A DNA stretch of 64,000 nucleotides from Janthinobacterium sp. B9-8. Its GTDB lineage: Bacteria; Pseudomonadota; Gammaproteobacteria; Burkholderiales; Chitinibacteraceae. The notes under the pieces are model-generated. The model was not told where the DNA came from, did not search any database, and saw nothing but the letters and a program-made list of their open reading frames with translations. The position numbers were made by a program, and so were the translations under genes. Position 1 is the stretch's first letter. Each line of letters starts with the position of its first letter. Shown here one piece after another: positions 45,735 to 53,116 of this stretch. The stretch covers positions 3,971,740 to 4,035,739 of the forward strand of contig NZ_CP014222.1 of the NCBI RefSeq assembly GCF_000969645.2, read 5' to 3'.

Positions 45735-45993
45735 GCGATGAAACTCTCTATACTTGGTGTAAGAAAAACAGCTGGGTATTTGTGATCTTGGCTTAAGCCA
45801 TTGTTTGGCTTTGATGTTAAGCCATCAATAAATCCAGCGTATTATAAGGCTTAAGCTATTGAGCCGTTGTGTTTAATGTGTCAGCTTAGATCTAGATATC
45901 TGCTCATAAAAAGCGTTACTTGCGCTGCCCGCTGTAAAGAATAAACCAGACTCGAGCAAGTAGCTCGTGCTGGTCTCAAAAGGAAACCACACC

Positions 45994-46311
45994 ATGCGCC
46001 TGATTTTACTTAGCCTATTAGTAAGTAGCTCTGTCTACGCAGCTCAACCTAGCGACGTGCCGCCTCCATTACCTGCCACAGAAAGCGAGGGCAAAGTGCT
46101 GGAAGCGCCGGAAGTGCGCGTGATTGAAAAATCAGATGCAACGATTGCTGAGTATCGCTTGCGAGGAAAACTTTATATGGTGAAAGTAACGCCAAAAGTT
46201 GGCCCCCCTTATTTCCTGATAGATAAGGAAGGGCAGGGGCGTTTTGATCGTAGCGATGATTTGGGTGGTAGTAATTTATCTGTGCCACGTTGGGTTATTT
46301 TTGAATTTTGA
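45994..46311 (+). CDS. DUF2782 family small exported protein
   Basis: 105 aa with a signal peptide (MRLILLSLLVSSSVYA, cut before AQPSD). A proline-rich linker follows, then a compact domain with EVRVIEKSDATIAEYRLRGKLYMVKVTP and a closing PRWVIFEF. This matches the DUF2782 family, commonly found beside polA and thrB in betaproteobacteria; its function is unknown. The ATG at 45994 follows AAAGGAAACCACACC. An imperfect hairpin (outer pairs ACCAG / CTGGT, about 45946-45975) lies just upstream of the ribosome site. Confidence 0.82.
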   Translation: MRLILLSLLVSSSVYAAQPSDVPPPLPATESEGKVLEAPEVRVIEKSDATIAEYRLRGKLYMVKVTPKVGPPYFLIDKEGQGRFDRSDDLGGSNLSVPRWVIFEF

Positions 46312-46320
46312 GTTGAATCT

Positions 46321-47259
46321 ATGTCCGTTTTTACTACCGTGACTGCGGAAGACCTCGGTCCCTTCCTGAAGCGTTACTCCATTGGCAGCTTGCTGGAGCT
46401 TAAAGGTATTGCCGCTGGCATTACTAATACCAATTACTTTGTAACAACGACGCACGGTCGTTATGTGCTGACATTATTTGAAAATCTGGCTGCGGATGAA
46501 TTGCCTTTTTATGTCAATTTAATGGCCCATCTCGCTCATCATGGCATTGCCGTGGCCGCGCCGATTGCTAATCTGGATGATCAATATGTGGATGTGCTGA
46601 ATGGCCGCCCAACATTGTTAGTGCAATGCGTGCCCGGCACGGTGGTAGACGAGCCGAATGCAACGCAATGCGCCGAAGTTGGGGAAATGCTGGCGCAAAT
46701 GCATTTGGCGGCACGTAGCTATCGCGGGCAAATGAGTAATCCACGTGGCGCCGATTGGTGGAATGCAACTGCGCCACAATTATTTGATTTGATGGATAAG
46801 GCTGATGCAGAGCAGCTGCGGGCTGAGCTGAGCTTGCAAGCTGAGCATCATTTTGATGGCCTGCCGCAGGGCGTGATCCATGCTGATTTGTTCAGAGATA
46901 ACGTGTTATTAAATGGCGATCATGTGGGTGGTTTTATTGATTTTTACTACGCATGTAATGACACCTTGTTGTATGACTTGGCAATTACACTGAACGATTG
47001 GTGTGTTACAGAATCTGGAGATATTGATCCGGGGCGTGCCAGTGCTTTATTGCAAGGCTATCAAGCGGTTCGCACACTACAAGCCGACGAAATTGCGGCT
47101 TGGCCCGTGTTATTGCGTGCTGCAGCACTGCGTTTCTGGGTTTCCCGCTTGTATGATTTTCATAAGCCCGCAGCAGGCGAAATGACCTTTGCTAAAGATC
47201 CACTGCATTTCCAGCGGGTGATTAGCGCGCATGCAGAACGTCAGGATTTCTGGCTGTGA
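46321..47259 (+). CDS. thrB: Homoserine kinase ThrB (aminoglycoside-phosphotransferase-like type)
   Basis: Phosphorylates homoserine in threonine synthesis. The 312-aa product belongs to the APH-fold group of ThrB found in Pseudomonas and betaproteobacteria, not the GHMP type of E. coli. It has FLKRYSIGSLLELKGIAAGITNTNYF at the N-terminus, the catalytic loop VIHADLFRDNVLL and the metal-binding GFIDFYYACND. It starts 9 nt after the DUF2782 gene and overlaps the next gene by 4 nt. Confidence 0.94.
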   Translation: MSVFTTVTAEDLGPFLKRYSIGSLLELKGIAAGITNTNYFVTTTHGRYVLTLFENLAADELPFYVNLMAHLAHHGIAVAAPIANLDDQYVDVLNGRPTLLVQCVPGTVVDEPNATQCAEVGEMLAQMHLAARSYRGQMSNPRGADWWNATAPQLFDLMDKADAEQLRAELSLQAEHHFDGLPQGVIHADLFRDNVLLNGDHVGGFIDFYYACNDTLLYDLAITLNDWCVTESGDIDPGRASALLQGYQAVRTLQADEIAAWPVLLRAAALRFWVSRLYDFHKPAAGEMTFAKDPLHFQRVISAHAERQDFWL

Positions 47260-48647
47260 AGATTTTTCTTGATGAGCTGAATTATTTATTGGATGCCGCT
47301 GGGGTTTTAACAGGTAAGGATACGGCGGCTTATTGTTTAGATCAGCGTCGCCGTTATCAGGGGGCTGCACTGGCTGTGGCAAGGCCGCGCTCCAGCACTG
47401 AAGTGGCTGCTGTCGTTCAATTGTGTGCCCGGCATGGTGTGGCGATTGTTCCTCAGGGAGGCAATACCAGCTTATGCGGTGGAGCAACGCCTGATGCTTC
47501 GGGTGCGGCACTGATTTTATCGCTGGAGCGGATGAATCAGGTACTGGAAGTTGATGCAGATAACAACACCATTACGGTTGAAGCAGGGGCCGTTCTGGCC
47601 GATGTGCAGGCGGCGGCAAGGGCGGCGAATCGTCTGTTTCCGGCTGAATGGGCCGCTGCTGGTTCTTGCCGGATTGGTGGTGCTTTGGCAACCAATGCTG
47701 GCGGCGTTAATGTTTTGCGTTACGGCAATATGCGTGAGCTGACGTTGGGCTTGGAGGTGGTGCTGGCCAGTGGCGAAATCTGGAATGGTTTGCGAGGTTT
47801 AAGAAAAGACAATACAGGCTATGATTTAAAGCAGCTGTTTGTAGGATCAGAAGGCACATTGGGCGTGATTACCCGGGCTGTGTTGCGGCTTTATCCTCTG
47901 CCAACGGCGCATGCAACGGCACTTGTGGCGGTGGATGATCCTACCGCAGCGGTGGATCTGCTGCGTGGAGTGCAAGCCGCAGTAGGAGATAGGGTGACGT
48001 CTTTTGAGTTGATCTCCCGGCCCTGTTTTGAATTATTGGCTAAACAATGCCCGAATTTGCCTCACCCTTTTAGCCCTTTGCCTGAGTGGGCGGTGCTGGT
48101 GGAGTTATCAGATGGCGGGGATAGTCATGTACTGACAGATCAGCTTGCTGAAGTTTTACATATTATGGGCTGCGATCATGCTTTGCTTGCGCAAAATAGC
48201 AGGCAAGCCAAGGATTTCTGGCGGTTGAGGGAGCATATCCCCGAAGCGCAACGCAGAGAGGGTGTAAGTATCAAGCATGATATTAGTGTGCCAGTGGGAA
48301 ATATCCCGGCATTTCTAAATGAATGCGGGCATCAATTGCAATTGGCATTTAATGATGCGGTAATTATTGCTTTTGGACATTTAGGCGATGGCAATTTACA
48401 TTACAACGTTTTTCGCACAGATAAAACGTCTGCTTTATATGCAGATGAGCCTATGGTCAATGATATTGTTTATTCATGTGTTGCAGATCACAATGGCAGT
48501 ATCAGTGCAGAACATGGAATTGGGCAATTAAAACGCCATCATTTAGTTAAATATAGAAATCCTTTAGAATTAGCGCTGATGCAACAAATAAAGCAAGTGT
48601 TTGATCCAGCGCAAATAATGAACCCAGGTAAAGTATTTATCGATTAG
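47256..48647 (+). CDS. FAD-linked 2-hydroxyacid dehydrogenase (GlcD/D-2-hydroxyglutarate dehydrogenase-like)
   Basis: Oxidises a D-2-hydroxyacid with FAD. The 463-aa product has the FAD-binding type 4 domain (about 35-215, PQGGNTSLCGGATPDASG, GGALATNAGGVNVLRYGNM, LFVGSEGTLGVITRAVL). The C-terminal cap has the metal-ligand motif FGHLGDGNLHYNV and ends EHGIGQLKRHH...NPGKVFID. The substrate (glycolate, lactate or hydroxyglutarate) is not determinable; absence of glcE/glcF partners argues against glycolate oxidase. GTG start coupled to the thrB stop (GTGA). Confidence 0.9.
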   Translation: MKIFLDELNYLLDAAGVLTGKDTAAYCLDQRRRYQGAALAVARPRSSTEVAAVVQLCARHGVAIVPQGGNTSLCGGATPDASGAALILSLERMNQVLEVDADNNTITVEAGAVLADVQAAARAANRLFPAEWAAAGSCRIGGALATNAGGVNVLRYGNMRELTLGLEVVLASGEIWNGLRGLRKDNTGYDLKQLFVGSEGTLGVITRAVLRLYPLPTAHATALVAVDDPTAAVDLLRGVQAAVGDRVTSFELISRPCFELLAKQCPNLPHPFSPLPEWAVLVELSDGGDSHVLTDQLAEVLHIMGCDHALLAQNSRQAKDFWRLREHIPEAQRREGVSIKHDISVPVGNIPAFLNECGHQLQLAFNDAVIIAFGHLGDGNLHYNVFRTDKTSALYADEPMVNDIVYSCVADHNGSISAEHGIGQLKRHHLVKYRNPLELALMQQIKQVFDPAQIMNPGKVFID

Positions 48648-48755
48648 ATATTATGTAATCATTTTCTTATATATTAAGTTTCGGTCTATTGTGTATATGA
48701 ATTAACTTACATTATGCGTAGAATTACTTTTCATAACTACTAAAATGAATCAGGC

Positions 48756-50939
48756 ATGAGCGAGTCCAATCCCAGCCATTTTAAAGCGACTGAGCGTCCT
48801 GACTGGCGTGTGGGTGAACATCAGAGTCGTTTTGATCCCCTTCTAGATTGTTTAGCCGAGCTAACACGCATTCATGGCAGTCCGTGGACCTGTGAGGCTT
48901 TGTCCGCAGGTTTGCCGCTGACAGATAATTTATTGTCGCCTTCCCTCGTGCCGCGTGCTGCGGCCCGGGCGGGTTTGTCTGCCCGCGTGGTGCGCCGTTC
49001 CTTACAGGAACTACCTACCAGTCTGTTCCCTGTTATTTTGTTATTAAAAGATCGTGGTGCTTGCTTATTGCTAGAGTGGGCCGAAGCAGGACTGGCCCGC
49101 GTTTGCTTTCCGGAAACGGGTGAATCCTCTGAGCTGATTGATGCAGAAACATTGGCCGAATCGCATAACGGGATTGTTATTTTTGTCCGGCCTAAATTCA
49201 GGTTTGAAACGCGCGCACCCGAGCATGGCTCGGTGCGTAGCCGTCACTGGTTTTGGGGGGTGGTGCAGGATAACTGGCGCTTATATCGTGATGCCCTGCT
49301 GGCCGCTTTGCTGATTAATCTTTTGGCTTTGGCTATGCCGCTGTTTTCCATGAACGTATACGACCGAGTGGTCCCCAATCATGCACTGGAAACGCTGTGG
49401 GTGTTGGCGATTGGCGCATTGGCCGTATTGTGCTTTGATTTTATTTTGCGAACGATTCGCGGCCATATTATTGATGTGGCATCCAAGCGCATTGATGTCA
49501 CCTTATCTGCCTTGATCATGGAGCGGGTCTTGGGTCTGCGTATGGAGGCACGTCCTGCATCGGTGGGCTCATTTGTGGCTAATTTGCGGGCGTTTGAATC
49601 GGTGCGTGATTTCATCGCCTCGGCGTCGATTACCACCTTGGTTGATTTACCTTTTGTGCTCATTTTCTTGCTGGTTATGGTGTGGATTTCACCGTGGCTG
49701 GCGGTGCCTGCCATGGTAGGGATTGTGTTAGTGGTGGTGTTTACGCTGCTTGCCCAAGACAAAATGCAGGAGATGGTTGAGCTTACACAGCGCGCATCAG
49801 CTCAGCGCAATGCCACCTTGGTTGAAGGCTTGGTGGGGATTGAAACAATTAAGGTGATGGGGGCAGAAAGTGAGTTTCAGCGCCGCTGGGAGCGTTCAAC
49901 GCATTTTCTGGCGCAAGTAGGCTCAAAACTTAAATTGCTTTCATCAACCACGGTTAACTTTGCTTCGCTGATTAGCCAGTTGGTGAGCGTAGTGGTGATT
50001 ATTGTGGGGGTGTATTTACTCACCGAAAATATGGTGACGATGGGGGGGATTATCGCCGCTTCTATGTTGTCGGGTCGGGCCTTAGCGCCGCTTGGGCAAG
50101 TGGCGGGTTTGCTAATGCAGTACCAAAATGCACGCACTTCCCTGGCTGGTATTGAATCGCATATGAAGTTGCCGGTTGAGCGGCCGGCAGACAGTAATTT
50201 CTTGCACCGTGAATCGTTCCGGGGGGATATCGAGTTTAAAAATGTCAGCTTTGGTTATGCCGGTAGCGATGAAAAAGTACTTAATAATGTGTCGTTTAAA
50301 TTAAAAGCCGGTGAAAAAATGGCCATTATTGGCCGGATTGGTTCGGGTAAAACTACGATAGAAAAACTGATTCTTGGCCTTTATTACCCTACAGAAGGCG
50401 CCGTGCTGATTGATGGTGTGGACACCCGGCAAATCGATCCGGCAGAGCTGCGTCGTGCCATCGGCCATGTGCCGCAAGAGCCCATCTTGTTTTACGGCAC
50501 TTTGCGCCAGAATATTGCGATGGGTGCACCGTTTGCAGATGATGCCAGTATTTTGGCCGCTGCTGAGCTGGCCGGGGTGAAGGAGTTTTCAGATCTGCAC
50601 CCGCGTGGCTTTGATATGCTGATTGCCGAGCGGGGAGACTCCTTATCGGGCGGGCAGCGGCAAACGGTTTCTATTGCTCGTGCCATGTTGAATGATCCAC
50701 CGATGTTGTTGCTTGATGAGCCAACCAGTGCCATGGATCATTTGTCTGAAGAAAAACTAAAAGCGCGCTTAAAAGCATATGTGATGCAAAAAACACTGCT
50801 ACTGGTGACGCACCGTACCTCGCTGCTTGATTTAGTCGATCGTTTGATTGTGTTAGACCAAGGCCAGGTGGTGGCAGATGGGCCTAAGGCACAGGTGATT
50901 GAGGCGTTGCAGCAGGGCAGAATAGGTAGGACCAGCTGA
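48756..50939 (+). CDS. lapB: LapB-like type I secretion ABC transporter
   Basis: Exports the giant adhesin encoded downstream across the inner membrane in a tripartite channel. 727 aa. Residues about 25-150 are a peptidase-C39-like domain without the DCG catalytic cysteine box, as in LapB and HlyB, which use it for substrate binding. Membrane domain about 170-450. The nucleotide-binding domain has Walker A GRIGSGKTT (526-534), LSGGQRQ (630-636), Walker B MLLLDEP (650-656) and H-loop His 686. The second Walker A residue differs from the common GPxGSGKST only mildly. It overlaps lapC by 1 nt. Confidence 0.94.
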   Translation: MSESNPSHFKATERPDWRVGEHQSRFDPLLDCLAELTRIHGSPWTCEALSAGLPLTDNLLSPSLVPRAAARAGLSARVVRRSLQELPTSLFPVILLLKDRGACLLLEWAEAGLARVCFPETGESSELIDAETLAESHNGIVIFVRPKFRFETRAPEHGSVRSRHWFWGVVQDNWRLYRDALLAALLINLLALAMPLFSMNVYDRVVPNHALETLWVLAIGALAVLCFDFILRTIRGHIIDVASKRIDVTLSALIMERVLGLRMEARPASVGSFVANLRAFESVRDFIASASITTLVDLPFVLIFLLVMVWISPWLAVPAMVGIVLVVVFTLLAQDKMQEMVELTQRASAQRNATLVEGLVGIETIKVMGAESEFQRRWERSTHFLAQVGSKLKLLSSTTVNFASLISQLVSVVVIIVGVYLLTENMVTMGGIIAASMLSGRALAPLGQVAGLLMQYQNARTSLAGIESHMKLPVERPADSNFLHRESFRGDIEFKNVSFGYAGSDEKVLNNVSFKLKAGEKMAIIGRIGSGKTTIEKLILGLYYPTEGAVLIDGVDTRQIDPAELRRAIGHVPQEPILFYGTLRQNIAMGAPFADDASILAAAELAGVKEFSDLHPRGFDMLIAERGDSLSGGQRQTVSIARAMLNDPPMLLLDEPTSAMDHLSEEKLKARLKAYVMQKTLLLVTHRTSLLDLVDRLIVLDQGQVVADGPKAQVIEALQQGRIGRTS

Positions 50940-52363
50940 TGATGCAGATTGAAAGCACAAAGCCCGGTTTTTGGAAAAAAAACTGGCAAAAAGTAGTGAG
51001 CCAAAGTTCGTATTGGTTTGATCGCTATCTGTTTCGGGGTGAATCCGACACGATGGTCGATCACAGCGATTTTGTGGCCGATGCCGATTGGGTCATTGTT
51101 GAGCAAAGTCCTCGCGGAGCCAGAGTTTTAGTCTGGACTTCGGCATTTACCGTGCTGGTTGTGCTGCTCTGGGCTGGCTTTGCAAAAGTTGATGAAGTAA
51201 CGCGTGGCGAAGGCAAGGTGATTCCTTCACGGCAGATTCAGGTGATTCAAAGCCTAGATGGCGGGATTGTTAAGGAGATTTTAGTCAGAGAAGGCCAGCA
51301 GGTAAAAATGGGGCAATTACTGGTGACGATTGATCCAACACGCTTTGTGTCATCACTTAAAGAAAATCGTGCGCAATATTTATCTTTGAAAGCCAAGGCT
51401 GCGCGTCTTGAGGCTTTGTCTTCTGGTTTGCCCTTTATTGTTCCTGCCGAAGTACAAGCCGAATCGCCTGAGATTGTGATTCAGGAGCGGGGCTTGTATG
51501 AATCCCGCAAGGCTGAAATGAATGCTCTGATCAGCGGTGCACAGCAGCAGCTGGTGCAGCGTGGGCAAGAGCTGAATGAAGCGCGTGCAAGGCGTGAGCA
51601 AGCAGGGCAGGGCTATGCGCTCACTTTGCGTGAACTGGAAGCCACCAAGCCGCTGCTGAAAAGTGGCGCGGTGTCTGATGTGGAAGTCTTACGCTTAGAG
51701 CGTGATGTATCGCGTTATTTGGGTGAGCGAGATTCCGCAGGATCACAAATTCCACGTATTCAATCGGCAATGAGCGAGGCAGGCAGCAAAATTCGTGAAG
51801 TAGAGCTGACGTTCAGAAATCAGGCTCGCTCAGAATTAGGTGAAACAGTCGGCAAGCTCAACAGTCTGACCGAAGGCAGCGTGGCCTTGGCTGATCGGGT
51901 AAAGCAATCTGAAATCCGCTCTCCCGTAAATGGCACGGTGAAGCAGTTGCAAGTAAATACCGTGGGTGGAGTGGTGCAACCGGGTAAGGATATTATTGAA
52001 GTTGTGCCAGGCGATGACGCGCTATTACTGGAAGCTCGTATCTTGCCGAAAGATATCGCCTTTTTGCGGCCTGGCGCGCCAGCAATTGTGAAGTTTACTG
52101 CCTATGATTTCTCTATCTATGGCGGGCTTGATGCAAAGCTGGAACACATTAGTGCAGATACCGTGGTGGATGAAAAAGGGAACGCTTTTTATATTGTAAA
52201 AGTAAGAACGAATGCCAGTTTTTTGAAGGCTGGGGATAAAAAGCTACCCATTATTCCGGGTATGGTGGCCGAAGTTGATATTCTGACTGGTAAAAAAACG
52301 GTGCTGTCTTATCTGTTGAAACCGGTACTCCGAGCAAAATCTAATGCGTTGACTGAGCGATGA
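50939..52363 (+). CDS. lapC: LapC-like membrane fusion protein (HlyD family)
   Basis: The periplasmic adaptor linking the ABC transporter to an outer-membrane TolC-like protein. The 474-aa product has one N-terminal membrane helix (about 64-82, VLVWTSAFTVLVVLLWAGF). The first half-lipoyl motif (KVIPSRQIQVIQSLDGGIV) is followed by a long coiled-coil hairpin (about 135-305), the second half-lipoyl (IRSPVNGTVKQLQVNTVGGV) and beta-barrel segments. ATG occurs twice in tandem (50939 and 50942), so either codon may start. Its end overlaps the regulator gene (ATGA). Confidence 0.94.
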   Translation: MMQIESTKPGFWKKNWQKVVSQSSYWFDRYLFRGESDTMVDHSDFVADADWVIVEQSPRGARVLVWTSAFTVLVVLLWAGFAKVDEVTRGEGKVIPSRQIQVIQSLDGGIVKEILVREGQQVKMGQLLVTIDPTRFVSSLKENRAQYLSLKAKAARLEALSSGLPFIVPAEVQAESPEIVIQERGLYESRKAEMNALISGAQQQLVQRGQELNEARARREQAGQGYALTLRELEATKPLLKSGAVSDVEVLRLERDVSRYLGERDSAGSQIPRIQSAMSEAGSKIREVELTFRNQARSELGETVGKLNSLTEGSVALADRVKQSEIRSPVNGTVKQLQVNTVGGVVQPGKDIIEVVPGDDALLLEARILPKDIAFLRPGAPAIVKFTAYDFSIYGGLDAKLEHISADTVVDEKGNAFYIVKVRTNASFLKAGDKKLPIIPGMVAEVDILTGKKTVLSYLLKPVLRAKSNALTER

Positions 52364-52962
52364 ACTTCTCTATTTTAACTGCCGATGACTCCTTGTTTGC
52401 TCATATTCAGCAAGGCACTCAACAAGATTTTTTGAGGTTGGATGCTTTATCTGCGTTAAATCAGGTATCAGATCGTGTGGTGCTGGTTGATTTGGCCAAA
52501 CCCGGCTTGCCTGTGCTGAGCGATATTATTTGGCTGACCTACACTTTATCTAATCAGGTTATTTTTTTAAGCTCAACACCAAGCGATGCTGAGCATTTGG
52601 CGGCATTAACGGCTGGTGCTCGTGGTTACTGTCATGCTTATGCTTCGAGTGAATCTCTTCAAGCTATTTTGAGCGTCGTGATTGCAGGAGGAGTATGGGC
52701 TGGCCCTGCTATTTTGCAGGCGCTGATTAGATCAATGAATAAGTTGTTTGTGCCTAAAGATACTCAAGCTTGGATGGCGCCCTTAACTGCCAGAGAGCGC
52801 GAAGTGGCGCAGCTTGCATCCAATGGCAGCGTTAATAAAGATATTGCCCGTGAATTAGGCATTACCGAAAGGACGGTTAAGTTTCACCTCAGCCTGATTT
52901 TTGAAAAACTAAATGTGAGTGATCGCTTGCAACTTGCATTGTTGGCGAAAGGAATACGCTAA
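52360..52962 (+). CDS. LuxR-family response-regulator-like transcription factor
   Basis: 200 aa. Residues 1 to about 120 resemble a receiver domain with an early acidic pair (TADDS) and a candidate phospho-acceptor Asp in VVLVDLAKPG. The position that normally holds the conserved Lys reads CHAYASSE, so phosphorylation may be altered or lost. Residues about 141-196 are a typical LuxR helix-turn-helix (LTAREREVAQLASNG...ITERTVKFHLSLIFEKLNV). It is co-transcribed with lapB-lapC and lies directly before the adhesin gene, so it probably controls that gene (inferred). No histidine kinase is in the window. Confidence 0.9.
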   Translation: MNFSILTADDSLFAHIQQGTQQDFLRLDALSALNQVSDRVVLVDLAKPGLPVLSDIIWLTYTLSNQVIFLSSTPSDAEHLAALTAGARGYCHAYASSESLQAILSVVIAGGVWAGPAILQALIRSMNKLFVPKDTQAWMAPLTAREREVAQLASNGSVNKDIARELGITERTVKFHLSLIFEKLNVSDRLQLALLAKGIR

Positions 52963-52992
52963 GTGCTTGATGTCGCAGCGTAAGTCACACAG

Positions 52993-53020
52993 AAAGGCCC
53001 CGTTGATACGGGGCCTTTTT
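52993..53020 (+). terminator. Intrinsic terminator after the lapB-lapC-regulator operon
   Basis: A 10-bp stem AAAGGCCCCG / CGGGGCCTTT with a TTGATA loop and trailing T. It separates the export/regulator operon from the adhesin gene, which therefore needs its own promoter. Confidence 0.9.
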
Positions 53021-53027
53021 CTGATCG

Positions 53028-53054
53028 GCGGCATATGCCGCTGTACTTAGGTAC
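53028..53054. promoter_or_regulatory. Paired palindromes upstream of the adhesin gene (candidate operator)
   Basis: A perfect 14-bp palindrome GCGGCATATGCCGC (53028-53041) is followed at once by CTGTACTTAGGTACAG (53041-53056, 6-bp arms). They lie 60-90 nt before the adhesin start and after the upstream terminator. They could be a binding site for the adjacent LuxR-type regulator (inferred). No convincing -35/-10 pair is visible. Confidence 0.4.
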
Positions 53055-53116
53055 AGTAGGAATTCAATTGTTATGGGACTAGCCTGAAGCCTAACTTATT
53101 CAATGGTTGAGCGATC

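Noticed and set aside
45946..45975. Riboswitch or leader RNA before the DUF2782 gene
   Set aside because: There is only a short imperfect hairpin (ACCAG...CTGGT with inner CGAGC/GCTCG). It matches no known riboswitch layout.
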